The notes beneath the pieces were generated by a model. The model was not told the DNA's origin, made no database searches, and saw only the letters and a program-made list of their open reading frames with translations. A program made the position numbers and the translations under genes. This document shows positions 27,846 to 38,000 of a DNA stretch of 64,000 nucleotides, one piece after another; the first letter of the stretch is position 1; each line of letters opens with the position of its first letter. This DNA is from Amborella trichopoda (Eukaryota; Streptophyta; Magnoliopsida; Amborellales; Amborellaceae), in contig NW_006496520.1 of NCBI RefSeq assembly GCF_000471905.2, forward strand, positions 1,743,047 through 1,807,046, given 5' to 3'.

Positions 27846-27989
27846 ATTTGAGCTATGCACCATGATCTGCAGATTCAGAGACTCAAAGAGAAATTCAAGG
27901 TGATCCATCAGCAATTGTCATCCCACCACCCTGAGGATATAACCAGTAGTTTCCCACTGTTAAACCTCAGTGAAAGCCAAAGCACATAG
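1672..27989 (+). CDS. DRP5B/ARC5: Dynamin-related protein 5B (plastid division dynamin), 5' incomplete
   Basis: This is a large GTPase that assembles on the cytosolic face of the plastid envelope and constricts it during division; in Arabidopsis it also acts on peroxisomes. Fifteen exons with GT-AG borders join in frame: 1672-1794, 1900-2121, 3812-3945, 4038-4130, 5788-5851, 6653-6701, 6861-6943, 11253-11410, 16462-16522, 17723-17785, 17878-17978, 25393-25450, 25535-25891, 27625-27789 and 27873-27989. They total 1848 nt (615 residues plus TAG). The GTPase G4 motif TKLD is present at residues 54-57 of this partial protein. The middle region holds GTVVAPPDKFGETLQDER and NAGMRLYGGAQYHRAMAEF, and the C-terminal helical region holds KLPALLREDLESAFEDDLDS; all are characteristic of ARC5. 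G1-G3 are missing, which fits about 155-160 N-terminal residues encoded upstream (Arabidopsis protein about 777 residues). No frame lesions are seen. Introns reach 7.4 kb and hold transposons. Confidence 0.96.
2122..3811 (+). other. DRP5B intron, no recognised element
   Basis: This 1.69 kb AT-rich intron lies between the exons ending at 2121 and starting at 3812. Apart from a short direct repeat of GACAATGGCACCAAGTTT at about 2512-2548 I see no gene or transposon in it. Confidence 0.6.
4250..4440. repeat. MITE-like repeat (copy 1)
   Basis: This stretch resembles 17430-17600. Both contain a left part reading roughly GTCCATTAGCTCATCAC, a GTGGGACCCA-like centre, and a right part that partly mirrors the left (ATGGATGGTGATC...ATGGACTAT). 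Both lie in DRP5B introns. The inverted ends suggest a small non-autonomous DNA transposon family. Confidence 0.45.
4551..5456. mobile_element. TIR element of about 0.9 kb in DRP5B intron
   Basis: The left end (GGTGTTTTAAAAAATGG followed by a GGGGTGGATTGCCCACC-type block) recurs as the reverse complement at the right end (GGTGGACAATCCACCCC then ATTTTATAAAACATTGG). These form imperfect terminal inverted repeats of about 45 bp. The interior has no transposase reading frame. It holds two GGTTTGACTCC / GGGACTTGAACCGTCGACC-type phrases that look like tRNA-derived B boxes, so SINE pieces may be nested inside. The element looks non-autonomous; superfamily not determined. Confidence 0.55.
7830..8045. 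repeat. TATAG-rich low-complexity tract
   Basis: This tract is made of irregular repeats of TATAGTATAG, TAGCAGTGTGGTATAG and similar words. It is not a clean microsatellite and no coding frame runs through it. It lies in the DRP5B intron between the exons ending at 6943 and starting at 11253. Confidence 0.6.
8965..9004. repeat. (GA)n microsatellite
   Basis: An uninterrupted GA tract of about 39 bases in a DRP5B intron. Surrounding sequence (about 8090-9540) contains repeated phrases of the type GGGATCTCGATTC and is probably old transposon material that I could not assign. Confidence 0.8.
9540..9830 (-). mobile_element. L1-type LINE reverse transcriptase fragment
   Basis: On the - strand the sequence reads LVNLIHDKARGPNGYPVAS, followed by FQTLFDLIIADLEEVLSEF. 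This matches the N-terminal block of plant L1 reverse transcriptases (consensus KAPGPDGF). The frame has an internal stop, so it is a dead fragment. It lies in a DRP5B intron, antisense to the gene, about 1.8 kb from the larger L1 remnant; the two could be parts of one broken insertion. Confidence 0.65.
10200..10238. repeat. (TG)n-rich microsatellite
   Basis: A run of TGTGTG with CG interruptions inside a DRP5B intron. Confidence 0.75.
10875..11100. repeat. GCCTAGGC-rich dispersed repeat (copy 1)
   Basis: Dense occurrences of GCCTAGGC, GGCAGCTGCCTA and related words form several imperfect palindromes. A diverged relative is at 40480-40605 (GCCTCCTGGCTGCCTAAGCG). Its left end is GC-richer than the surroundings. 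It looks like a small non-autonomous repeat; class not resolved. Confidence 0.45.
11600..14560 (-). mobile_element. Degenerate L1 LINE in DRP5B intron, antisense
   Basis: Reading the - strand from high to low coordinates: a proline/lysine-rich open stretch at 14507-14250 could be ORF1. A stretch around 13850-13780 reads MARNIWDPGNPMNKMTL, like the start of the L1 endonuclease. 13489-13244 reads SFTWSN followed by TKIDRFLIA, the C-terminal endonuclease motif. 13031-12771 reads IGKKFEHKLAAWKCRLLSL then RFTPIRSTLSHIQV, the C-terminal reverse-transcriptase region. Little more than 200 bp separates endonuclease from late reverse transcriptase, where an intact element has over 1 kb, so the element has an internal deletion. 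Several frames are broken. The ends are not sharply defined. Confidence 0.75.
13514..13556 (+). repeat. G-run tract
   Basis: Several runs of four or more G (up to 13 in a row) lie within about 40 bases on the DRP5B sense strand, between two parts of the L1 relic. Such spacing could allow a G-quadruplex in the pre-mRNA, which is inference only. Confidence 0.6.
15355..15650. mobile_element. Foldback MITE of about 0.3 kb
   Basis: The two halves are near mirror images. The left arm holds AATTGTACTCAACAAATTTTGG and TTAGTAAAGGTATTTTT and ATTAGGAGGGGTG; the right arm holds the reverse complements (CCCCTCCTAATGACC, AAATACC, CCAAAATTTGTTGATTAC). Arms are about 120 bp, with a short centre containing CCACATAGG/CCATGTGGG. 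The same protein phrase (NKFW.LIYP...FFSKGIF) appears when each arm is translated outward, confirming the symmetry. It is intronic in DRP5B. Confidence 0.75.
17410..17610. repeat. MITE-like repeat (copy 2)
   Basis: Second copy of the repeat at 4250-4440. AGTCCATTAGCTCATCACTG on the left is partly mirrored by ATGGATGGTGATCGGGAAATGG on the right. It ends about 110 bp before the exon starting at 17723. Confidence 0.45.
18596..19008 (-). repeat. 3' LTR of the copia element, with internal duplication
   Basis: 413 bp, ends TTGAAAG...TTTCAACA. It carries a 93-bp tandem duplication (18627-18719 and 18720-18812, each holding GATGAATATTTGGGTGAGG and AAGATGATGTGAAGAGTAAG). Subtracting one unit leaves 320 bp, almost exactly the length of the other LTR. 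Confidence 0.85.
23746..24064 (-). repeat. 5' LTR of the copia element
   Basis: 319 bp, beginning GTTGAAAGATAAAATC and ending CTTTCAACA. It aligns with 18596-19008 throughout, except for the extra 93-bp unit there and scattered substitutions. Confidence 0.85.
24065..25392 (+). other. DRP5B intron remainder
   Basis: AT-rich sequence between the copia element and the exon starting at 25393. I see no gene or transposon signature. Confidence 0.5.
27801..27842 (+). repeat. (CT)n tract filling half of a short DRP5B intron
   Basis: The last DRP5B intron is 27790-27872, only 83 bp, and about 42 bp of it is a pure CT repeat right after the donor. The branch-point and acceptor (GATCTGCAG) follow within 30 bp. 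Confidence 0.9.
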
Positions 27990-28479
27990 ATGCATGCAAT
28001 CACAAAATGTGGGGCTTTGGACACAGATTGCCTTGATACTCTCATGTGAGTGATGGGTAGGAAATAACATTCATGCTTATATTATTGAAGTTCTGTTCTT
28101 ATATTATTGAAGTTTGATTCGTTATTTATGTTTTGCCCTTTGCAGTTCCACATTTTGGGTGCATATTTCATACTCTCTCCCTCATATGAAAAATGTGGTA
28201 GAAGACAGCAGGAAGGCTTTTGGGTTGCTACAAGGAAAACCAGAAAACCGTTATATAAACACTTCATATGTAATTTGTGCTGTGAAAAGATTTGAACTCT
28301 CCCTTTTGAGGTAAAGGTAAGCATTATATCACTCAGCACACCAAATGGGGATAACACAGGTTGCAAAATTGAAAATTATTTTGTGGGATCATATACAATT
28401 AGTCCAGTTACTTTTCGGATAGATGCCAGATGTGAACAAGGCCGGGTGCGGTGTGCACTGTACCCAAAAAACGGAAAAT
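27990..28479 (+). other. DRP5B 3' flank / probable 3' UTR
   Basis: Sequence after the TAG at 27987-27989. It probably contains the 3' UTR; I cannot fix the polyadenylation site. No other gene seen. Confidence 0.4.
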
Positions 28480-28890
28480 ATTATGTGAGGGGTTGAAATC
28501 CATTTTGAAATAATTAAGGGTTTCAACATCCCAATTAATATAAGAGGGTTTACTTTTTAATTTTCACTCAAATGCCTCCTCTAAAAACTCTTTAAAAGAT
28601 ATTCAAATTGTTTCCGGTCAGGGTTGGAACCTTGAACAAGTAATTTAACCCATTGAAGATGTTCCAACTAAGTGATTAAAGTCCCTTTGCATGTTTTTAG
28701 TTGGTAAAATTACTAAAATGCCTCTACTTGTCTAGGGCTCGTAACCTTGAATAAGGGCAAATTAGGTATTTTTAATATAGTTTTTGAGGAGGCAATTTAG
28801 TGAAATGAAAATTAAAAAGTCCTCTATTGCTAATTGGGAAATTTCCTTAATGATTTTGCAAGGGTTCTGATCCCTGAAATGGTATTTCCT
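28480..28890. mobile_element. Foldback MITE
   Basis: The left half (TTTTTAATTTTCACTCAAATGCCTCC and so on) is the imperfect reverse complement of the right half (GGAGGCAATTTAGTG...ATTAAAAAG). The outer parts also pair: GGGGTTGAAATCC against GGGTTCTGATCCC, and GGTTGGAACCTTG against AACCTTGAATAAGG near the centre. No coding capacity. Confidence 0.6.
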
Positions 28891-29689
28891 CCCCCCCTCC
28901 TAATAAAAGAAAAAGAAAAAAAGAGGGTGTCTTATTAGATACATTTCTTTATTTTATTTATCTACATCCAAGGAAACACTATTTTGAAATACAAAAAGAA
29001 AAGTAACATGTACATTTTAAGTTTCTTTATAATTTAGATATCTATATTTTCTATTTTTCTACAATTATTTTGGATTTATCACAACACATTATATGAGTGT
29101 GCGTATGTGTTTGTGTGTTAGATTTCTGTATAAGTAACTCTTGTTCTTAGTAGTAACTTAGGAACTTTTTATTCAAGTAAACAAAGGATTAAAATGTCAC
29201 TAGGGCTATAAAATTCTCAAAGCTTATTGGCTACCAAAAATGGGTATCCAACTCCCTCCTATACATCAACCTCAATATTCATTTCCCTTTGACAGCGTGA
29301 TACTTGGATCCCATCCCAGTTTAGCAAGTCTTGAATTATCTAAAATTGTGGTTAGTCACCAGGGTATTCCAGGGGATCCAAGCTACTTTCTTACATGTAT
29401 TTGATTACATTCTATACTCCCCCATATCCATTTACACACCCCAATCGAAGGCCTTTTTTCTCCTCATTCCTCTTTAATGTCAATAAGGTTTTATCTATTT
29501 ATTGAGGAAAGAGTAATTATTTGTACATCGTAGAGGAAATATTTAGCTGACCCCAAATAATTGTGATTAGGCTCAGATGATGATGATAAAAAGACGACAT
29601 TTGAGGAAACCATCATATGTTGCATGAAAGTGATCAAGCAAGTTATATCATTCCACAAAGGCAGGATCGATTTTTTGGTCAAAGTCAGT

Positions 29690-29785
29690 GGGGAGAGGGC
29701 CCCTACCCTTTATAGGAATTGAGCCTAGGACATAGCGTTGCAAATCGTCAAGCACTAACCAATTAAGCCCAAGCACTTTTTCTAA
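29690..29785 (-). repeat. SINE-like, tRNA-derived head
   Basis: On the - strand GGGCTTAATTGGTTAGTGC resembles a pol III A box and, about 30 bp on, TAGGCTCAATTCC resembles a B box. This is the pattern of tRNA-related plant SINEs. No tail or target duplication was defined, so the call is tentative. Confidence 0.35.
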
Positions 29786-29863
29786 GACAAGATCGATTCC
29801 TTGACCATCATTTCCACTTTCCACTAACTATCCCCTCTACATAGACTTTAACTACTTTTAAAA

Positions 29864-30233
29864 AAGGAAAAAGTTTATATAGAGGAGGCTCTAAACAATC
29901 AAATTAGAGCGCACATCAAAAATTTAACTAGATGGGTTTTTGAGGCTTTTATCTCGACATCAAGATATATGGACATGAGAAAAAAAATGGATTTCAAGTT
30001 TTGGAAATAGTGCATGCATCTTTGGACGGTTAATTTTCAAGATTTTCAAATTTTCATATATATGCTCGATCTATACTATTTTTGAAGCTTTAAATTTTAT
30101 AATTAGAGATGAAAATAGATTTTAAAGCTACCACAAAGATTTCCAGTATTGAAACCACATTCTCGACATTGTTTGAAGGTGCACTCTACTATGATTGTTT
30201 AAAGCCTCACTTTACACGAACCGCACCCTTAAA
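29864..30233 (+). mobile_element. MITE family 'A', copy 1
   Basis: One of about nine copies in the window. The left end is AAAAAGTTTATATAGAGG and the right end is CACGAACCGCACCC. Near each end lies the subterminal block GGCTCTAAACAATCAAATTAGAGC or its reverse complement. The core contains CATCTCGACATCAAGATG-type and AAATGGATTTCAAGTTTTGG phrases shared by all copies. Non-coding. Confidence 0.75.
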
Positions 30234-30439
30234 AAAATAGAAACTGTTTAGCTCCCAACTTTCTAGCAGTCGACTTATTTACACTACAGATTTTCCTTAG
30301 AGCATGGATCTGTGGGACCTCATTCCCAAAGATTTATCAAAGATTAGGTTTCTCATACAAGACTTCTTTTGACAAGAGTACTTACTTTTCATGGAATTAC
30401 AACACATATATCAGAATAAAATTGAAGAAATAAATTAAC

Positions 30440-30640
30440 AATGATTCCAACTATACACCCTTCTCTGCCAAATCATCTGCAACCCCATTCGCCTCTCTAT
30501 ACAATACACAAGATGAAAACTTACTACTAAAGACGATATGATATTAATTCCATCACCTGTAACCACATGGATCTATGACGCCAAGGTGGTTCCGATATTT
30601 TATTACACCAATTAATTTCTCAGACAAGATAAATTTCGGA
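30440..30640 (-). mobile_element. LINE RNase H relic
   Basis: On the - strand the sequence reads REANGVADDLAEKGV, which matches the C-terminal RNase H block of plant L1 LINEs (consensus REANRVADLLAKLG). An upstream phrase, PWRHRSMWLQVM, may belong to it. An in-frame stop precedes the motif. It is a short, dead remnant in the DRP5B-MAGO intergenic region. Confidence 0.5.
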
Positions 30641-31389
30641 TTCTCTCTTTCTTCCTTTTTCTTCACTTCAAAATTGTGAGATCCAAAACTCAGGAGGTGC
30701 CTTAATTGAAGTCAAATGAGACCAAATAACCTGCTTGAATTTGAGTTCTTGCTTTTCAATAAATTTTTAACATGTACCATAACTTGGAAAACCTTAGAAA
30801 ATCTATTCAAATTGAGAAAGGGACCCAACCACCACTTGTAATCGAGTACAAAGTAAACGGATTGAGTGCTCAAAATTGACCCAATGCAAGCTCTACTCCA
30901 AGATTGAATCTGGACCATCCATTTTGATAAGACTTTAGATCTAGGGAATTTCAGCTCGAAATCAATGATTTTTTTAATTGATATATTTGGAGAGTGCCTT
31001 AGGTCACACGAATGGACCATGTACACTGAGTTTTGGCTGCCTGGCCAAATGTCTAATTTGGTCCCACGGGACCACTATATAGGCACCCTTATCTCTAAAT
31101 AAGAAAATGAACTCTTTGTAGTTGACATGTCACCACATCGAATTAATGGTATGCTTACTTAGCAAAAACAAATTACCCAAAAAAAAAAAAAGCAAAAAAG
31201 AAAATCATAGTAGGCTAGAGATTTCCTAGAAGCATACCTAGCATTCCACACTAAAAGTGACCTTCATTTTTATATTACACCCTAGACTATCCCAACATTT
31301 TTGAGTGACTTTTGTGGCCAACAGTCAAATTCAACTCTTGGCCTCAATAAAATTTTAAAGAAATTTATGTATATATCCTCCGAATTCTT

Positions 31390-31773
31390 ATATAAAAAAG
31401 AAAATATTTATATAGAGCTGAGGTTCCAAACAATCAAATTAGAACCTACCACAAAACTAGAAGAGGTTGTTTTGATGCCCCAATATCCTCAAATTGATCA
31501 TCTCGACATCAAGATGCATAGATATGAGCAAAAAATGGATTTCAAGTTTTGGAAATAGTGCATCTTGTAGCGTACTTTTGGACAGTCAATTTTCAAGATT
31601 TTCAAGTTTTTATAGATATGCTCGATCTACACTATTTTTGAGGCTTTTAAATTTTATTATTAAAGATGAAAATACATTTTAAGGCTCTCACAAATATTTC
31701 TAGTAATGAAACCACATTACTCAACACTATTCGAAGATTGTTTAGAGTCCCGGCTCTATACAAACTGCACCCA
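31390..31773 (+). mobile_element. MITE family 'A', copy 2
   Basis: Left end TTTATATAGAGCTGAGG, then AACAATCAAATTAGAACC; right end GATTGTTTAGAGTC, then GGCTCTATACAAACTGCACCC. The core is collinear with copy 1. Confidence 0.75.
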
Positions 31774-31919
31774 TATAGAGATCATTAAAGTTTTATAGTT
31801 ATGTTTGTATCCTTTTTCTTTATAAAAATCTTCCTTGAATTTTTATTGCTATGTTCGTACCCCTTTTTTCAATCAACTTAGCCCGACTCCAAAAACTTAA
31901 GGTCCCAATTTTTTTTCTA

Positions 31920-32064
31920 TATATTATTATTATTATTATTATTATTATTTGCTAAAGGATCATAAAGGTCCAAAAAATTGACACTACTTAAGAAATTGAG
32001 AGTCCCATATTCTATTATTATTATTAGTTATTTAATTATTATTATTATTATTATTATTATTATT
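31920..32064. repeat. (ATT)n microsatellites left of the gap
   Basis: An ATT/TTA run at 31921-31950 and a second at 32012-32064 that continues straight into the Ns. Confidence 0.85.
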
Positions 32065-32798
32065 NNNNNNNNNNNNNNNNNNNNNNNNNNNNNNNNNNNN
32101 NNNNNNNNNNNNNNNNNNNNNNNNNNNNNNNNNNNNNNNNNNNNNNNNNNNNNNNNNNNNNNNNNNNNNNNNNNNNNNNNNNNNNNNNNNNNNNNNNNNN
32201 NNNNNNNNNNNNNNNNNNNNNNNNNNNNNNNNNNNNNNNNNNNNNNNNNNNNNNNNNNNNNNNNNNNNNNNNNNNNNNNNNNNNNNNNNNNNNNNNNNNN
32301 NNNNNNNNNNNNNNNNNNNNNNNNNNNNNNNNNNNNNNNNNNNNNNNNNNNNNNNNNNNNNNNNNNNNNNNNNNNNNNNNNNNNNNNNNNNNNNNNNNNN
32401 NNNNNNNNNNNNNNNNNNNNNNNNNNNNNNNNNNNNNNNNNNNNNNNNNNNNNNNNNNNNNNNNNNNNNNNNNNNNNNNNNNNNNNNNNNNNNNNNNNNN
32501 NNNNNNNNNNNNNNNNNNNNNNNNNNNNNNNNNNNNNNNNNNNNNNNNNNNNNNNNNNNNNNNNNNNNNNNNNNNNNNNNNNNNNNNNNNNNNNNNNNNN
32601 NNNNNNNNNNNNNNNNNNNNNNNNNNNNNNNNNNNNNNNNNNNNNNNNNNNNNNNNNNNNNNNNNNNNNNNNNNNNNNNNNNNNNNNNNNNNNNNNNNNN
32701 NNNNNNNNNNNNNNNNNNNNNNNNNNNNNNNNNNNNNNNNNNNNNNNNNNNNNNNNNNNNNNNNNNNNNNNNNNNNNNNNNNNNNNNNNNNNNNNNNN
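32065..32798. other. Assembly gap (734 N)
   Basis: A run of 734 undefined bases, bordered on both sides by the same TTA/ATT microsatellite. The real length is unknown; the apparent open frame across it is an artefact. Confidence 0.99.
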
Positions 32799-32879
<81 letters not shown>

Positions 32880-32882
32880 TTA
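32799..32882. repeat. (ATT)n microsatellite right of the gap
   Basis: About 75 bases of pure ATT, then a short TA run. With the left flank it implies the array extends into or across the gap. Confidence 0.9.
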
Positions 32883-33164
32883 TTTTTTTTTTTTCCAAGG
32901 ACCGATAAAGGTCAGAGAAGAAGTTTAAGACCTTTCCTTCATATAACCCTTTTATTCGTATAAATTAACTTTGTAACTTCAAGGTTGGAAGTTAGCTTTT
33001 GAGAGTTCTGATAGATTTATGATGAACTCCTTCTCGGAAGGAAACGATATGGTACATTTTATACTTTTTGAAGTAGAATATTGAGTTCACAGTTCCATCA
33101 AATGGTTACTTTTTGAAATAATGTCCATTATAAAGTTTTTAATAAACTATTATAAGGGCAAGCT

Positions 33165-33672
33165 TTTTATGTTTTCCCTACAGTGTAAAACTTATATACT
33201 TCCCCTTATCCAACCGTCCATATTTAATGGAGGGCTAAGATTGCCCCAATCACAATGTCACATCTCTACATCATTTTATTTTTAATCTTTTTTTCTATAA
33301 ACTATTTTGACACCAAAATTTGGACGTCCAATCCTCTATTAAATTCGTACTAGCGAAAAATATAAAAAAAATATTTTCAATAAAATAAAATAACCAAAAT
33401 ACCCCTAAAAGATTTAAAGGGTATTTTGGTTATTATATTTTATCAAAAATTTATTTTTAATATTTTCTATAAGTATGCCCCAATGAGAAGATAGTACGTA
33501 CCAAATTTCATATTCATACAATTTGTATAAAAAAAATTAAAAATAAAATATTTTAAGACATCGAATATAAAATCAAGCGGTGAGTGGCTCTCTTGATCAA
33601 AATTGAACGGCTGGATGGTAGAGGAAGCATAGGCCTTCTATGCTGTAGGGAAAGTATAGAAACCTTTCTCTT
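33165..33672. mobile_element. Foldback MITE of about 0.5 kb
   Basis: The left arm reads ATGTTTTCCCTACAGTGTA, then ACTTCCCCTTATCCAACCGTCC. The right arm reads GAACGGCTGGATGGTAGAGG, then CTATGCTGTAGGGAAAGTAT, the imperfect reverse complement. Inner parts (CCAAAATACCCC / GGGTATTTTGGTTA) also pair. No coding capacity. Confidence 0.65.
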
Positions 33673-33956
33673 GTTATGAATCAACTTCCGAGCTTCACAG
33701 GTAAGTTGATTTGAGAGAAAATTATGTGAATAAAAAACTTCATACCTTCAAGAAGTTGATATTTAAAATAACTTTAGACCTTCACTAAATTTATAAAAAT
33801 AATAAAAAATAAACTTTTTTTTTTGTGGAAGGAATATTTGACAATTAAACCTTAGACGTTATACAATTGGGCTGCATGCCGCCTGCTCCACGAGAAAAAA
33901 CACAAACACATTACTTTTTATTTTTTAATTCATAAACCACAGGGTTATTTTTCCTT

Positions 33957-34354
33957 TGGAAAAAGTTTATATAAGGTTACAACTATATACGTAAAACCAT
34001 AGATGCACCTCAAAAATCCATCGGAAAAGTAGTTTTTATGCTGAAAAACCCTTTGATTGATCATCCCGACATCAAGATGTATGACCATGAAAAATAAAAA
34101 GATTTTAAGTCTAAAAAATAGTGCATTTCACAACATATTATCTACACCGTCTGTTTTCAAGATTTTCGTGTATGTTTATAGATCTACTTGATTTTAACCA
34201 TTTTTTAAATTTAAAATTTTATAATTGAATATAAAAATAGATTTTGAGATAATCCTAAAGAACATTTTACATCAAAATCATATACCGTGAAATTTGAAGG
34301 TGCACCTTACCTCTACAGCTACAGATGCATCCGTATGATAACTGCACCCTTTTT
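33957..34354 (+). mobile_element. MITE family 'A', copy 3 (divergent ends)
   Basis: The core aligns with the other copies (GATTGATCATCCCGACATC, TCAAGATTTTC, ATTTTATAATT). The subterminal blocks differ: GGTTACAACTATATACG on the left and GGTGCACCTTACCTCTAC, then GCATCCGTATG on the right. It ends in CTGCACCC. Closest to the copy at 52525-52920. Confidence 0.7.
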
Positions 34355-34384
34355 ATTCTTCTAATACATAAAACTATGTTTGAT

Positions 34385-34470
34385 TCATCAAAGAGTGTGC
34401 TGGTTAGGTAGCAACAATTGGGATGGTTCTTGATCGGAGTTCTTGGGTTCAATCCTCGTGAATGCCCTTA
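34385..34470 (+). repeat. SINE-like, tRNA-derived head
   Basis: CTGGTTAGGTAGCAACAATTGGG (A-box-like) is followed about 35 bp later by GGGTTCAATCC, a near-perfect pol III B box. The 5' end and tail were not defined. Confidence 0.35.
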
Positions 34471-35076
34471 TTTTCAACGTAAACAATTTAAATAAATAAA
34501 AAAATTCAAACAGAACAGATTTTAGCTCTTGAAATCCTAGATCTGACAATTCCACAAATGGAAGGCTGGAAATGAATCTTTGCAGTGGGGAGAATCGGAG
34601 CACTTCTAAGTTTGTAACAATTTTTTAAAATAAAAATGATAAAAAAATCACCCGTGTTTTAGGAGGGGAATATGTCTTCTTCTCTTAATGTTTACAAATG
34701 TTTCGACTCTGCTACATAAACATATTCCAATTTTTTCATATTTTGAAAAAAAATAAAATCCATCCAAATCAACAGGAGCACCCAAACAAAAAAACAAAAA
34801 AGAGGCCTCTGAACCCACTACAAATTGAACTTCCGGGAACAAGAACCACACAATCCCAATTGTTGTCAAAAGAAAAGAAAAGGAGAAAAAAGAACTACAC
34901 AATTCAATCAAAAGAACTCAAATGAAAGCCAAATGGCTCTAAATCTATGAACCAGTATCATATTACTTCATGCGACAAAACTATAACTTTGAACGCCAGA
35001 TAACGTTTGCAATCTCAATACTAGAATTCCCCATGGACACAATACATCAAAATCTGCTGAGGGCCAGTCTTTACGT

Positions 35077-38000
35077 CTAGATAGGCTTGATCTTGAAATG
35101 CAACGCGATGAGAGAGAATACAAAGCACTTGAGATCCTGCACCAGCTCAAGGTTAGTGAGAATGTTTCTTAGAATACCTAACTAGAGTTTAATTATTTAT
35201 TGTAATGCAAATTCCAATGAAAAGCTGCACAAACAACTACTGATGCATGAAAGCCAATAGCCCTCGAGGATTTTCTTGTGACCCCTTAACACTCCAGATT
35301 ATCATACATGCAATCAGGGGTTTCTTAAGGAGTTCCAAATTGGAGTCGGCCAAGTATCCTTAAAACAAATCATGATGCACTTGATAGAAATATGTGATTG
35401 AGTTGGAGATTCACATAATGGGTTTCACTTGGACGAGGACAAGGGGTAAAGCATGGGCAGCGATCTTTGAATTTTTAATTGCTGTGTATATGTGACCCTT
35501 GAATTTTATTTTTGAAATGAAACACGTGTTTAGTGAACCTTGTCCCTAGGTAAGTCAAGGTCCATTCTAGAGGACCATGCAGGCTTCATGGTCTAAGCCT
35601 TTAGTTAAAACACACCCCCCCTTCTTCTTTTTTTCTGAAACACTAAGCTTCTACAGAGGCTAGAGAATGCAAAGTTGGAATTGTAGGTAACAGATTGAGA
35701 GAATTATAAGGGAGTAGAACACAGTCCAGTGAAGCAGTACAGTTTTATAGCATCCAGTCCGAGCGAGATAATTAATGATGTCATTAGTGGTTAGCCTAAA
35801 TACACAGCTGCATGACAAGAACTATCAAGGATCTCTCCCATGACATCTACTAATATCCATGAGAGAAACCCATCCCCACTAGCTCAACTAGTGATAACTG
35901 TGATATTCATCAAATCTCCTGCAACCTCTCGTGGGCTGGAAAAGCATAGAAGGAAACTCTGTAATCCTCTGAGCCCTTGCTTCTGCAGTGCTAGTATCAC
36001 CACACCTAAGATTTTCATTAAAATTTCGGCAGCCTCATATTGTGAAGCCTGACCCAGTAATGCTGAGGCCCTAGACATGATATGGTTCCCAAGATCCAAC
36101 GCTTCAACTTGGAAACCATACTCCCCACTAGCACCCCAGTGCACACACACATCTACATAATATAGTCATGGACCACGACTACTAGATAATCATTCATATC
36201 GATGCAAGAAGTGTTTGATACTTCACAAATCAACACCAACTACTCACTGAATCTCAAGAAATAAACAACATTTAGTGATAATCACAAGTAGAGAAGAAAA
36301 ACCATCAAGAAAAAATAAATCCACCTAAAAATTTCACTCACTTCAGAGACATAAGGACAAAATTCAGAATCATCCCCAACAACCCACTCCAACGATAATT
36401 ATTTAAAAACCCAAAATAGCTGTTACAAAATCCTAATCATCCACTCCTTTCCAATGCCATCCATTGATTAAATTAAACTAGATAAACAAATATTCTTACA
36501 GATAAGCAGAGCTAAAAGTAACAACTTAAAAGAAAACTACGATAGTTGCCAAAACTTCCCCAATGTGTTAGGATGTGACCACCATTCATGCAAAACATTT
36601 GAAAACACAACTCTAGCGGGTTGCCTACAACAGAGAAAAATGGATAACGAAAAAATGGTAAAATTGGTAGCAACTCAAATTGCCAATCCTGATGATCATT
36701 TGGCATGGTGCAATAAGTTGCAAAAATATAAATATGTTTTATAAGTTGCAAGAACTTATTGTCATTGTAGGGTTTTATGGTCATCTAAATATTGCCATTG
36801 TAGGGTCTGGGGGGATGATTCTGACATTTGTTTTTTAAGGACAATGAAGTGATTCTCAATGTTGTTTCCTGTTTTCTCGATTTCCCTTCTTTACTTGTGA
36901 TACCCCTTTATCTCTCTTTACTAAAATAAAGGAGTGACATGCCTCCTCATCCCATGTATTTTGAACAAATTTCAAATTTAAAACAAGAAAGATCTATGCA
37001 TAAAATTTAATGGAAATGGAACTTTAATTGAATCCCACTACAAAAGTACAAATTTCAATCTCAAACCTCAACACCATTTTCTCTACAATTCTTCACTATC
37101 TAAGAGAAACCCAATAATCTTAATGAATACAATGCATATCTCACGTTCTACTCTTACTCCATTATGTTTACTCTTACTTTCAAGGAGAATAGGCTAAAAA
37201 TACATATAGATGCTTAAAGAGATTTCTAGATCCATTCTAGAGACTATCCAATGAGTTCACAGAGTTTTCTAGAGTTCCACAGAGCTACACGAATTTTTTA
37301 AAAGATGACTCTAGAATCTAATAACTTGCTAGACAAGTAAGCAATTTTCCCTCTATACTCGAAAGTTCAATTTAAATTACAACTCTGCCCTTTTGATGGA
37401 GGACAAAGCTATTCTTATTTTTAATATTTGTTTGATTTCAAAGGATTTATCTTCATCTATTTCATTACTCTCTGAAATCAGTGCCACAATTTGCAGATTC
37501 TGAATCAATCATCCTTCCACTGCACTACTCTGATTCCAATGCCCTAAATCTCTTTAATGCTCGACCTCTTCGATATTAATGAGATCTTCAAAGGCCATGA
37601 TTTGAATTACTCCTCATCCTGCCTTCTCTTCATATTCTTCACGCTCTTCCAAAATCTCTTCATCATTACATTTACCCTCATCATAGATCCCCAAACGATA
37701 TTATTATTCATCATAGTATGTATCGAAGATTGGTGGTGAATCCCAATCTACAACTTATTGATGTACGATGCAATCTATGTCAAAATCCAGAATCTAATCC
37801 TCCAAATAAAAAATCCTAGAGTGATGCACTCCACATCTAGGTCTCTGGTCGCTATCCTCATCAATCGACTCTACACGTGGAACACAAGTGAAAAGGCTTG
37901 TACTAGAGATCTTTTTGGGCTGAAAAATCATCGTCTTGCCCATTATTGAGGCTCACAAACTGCTGCATCAGCTGCTGAACTTGCCTTTCAAGTTCCTCAA

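Noticed and set aside
31978..32928. 316-codon open frame
   Set aside because: It spans the N gap and ATT microsatellite; the length comes only from undefined bases.
34993..35172. Coiled-coil-like + strand exon ([20 protein letters not shown])
   Set aside because: It looked real and even ends at a possible GT donor, but it is the antisense of the last MAGO exon, which matches the family residue by residue on the - strand.
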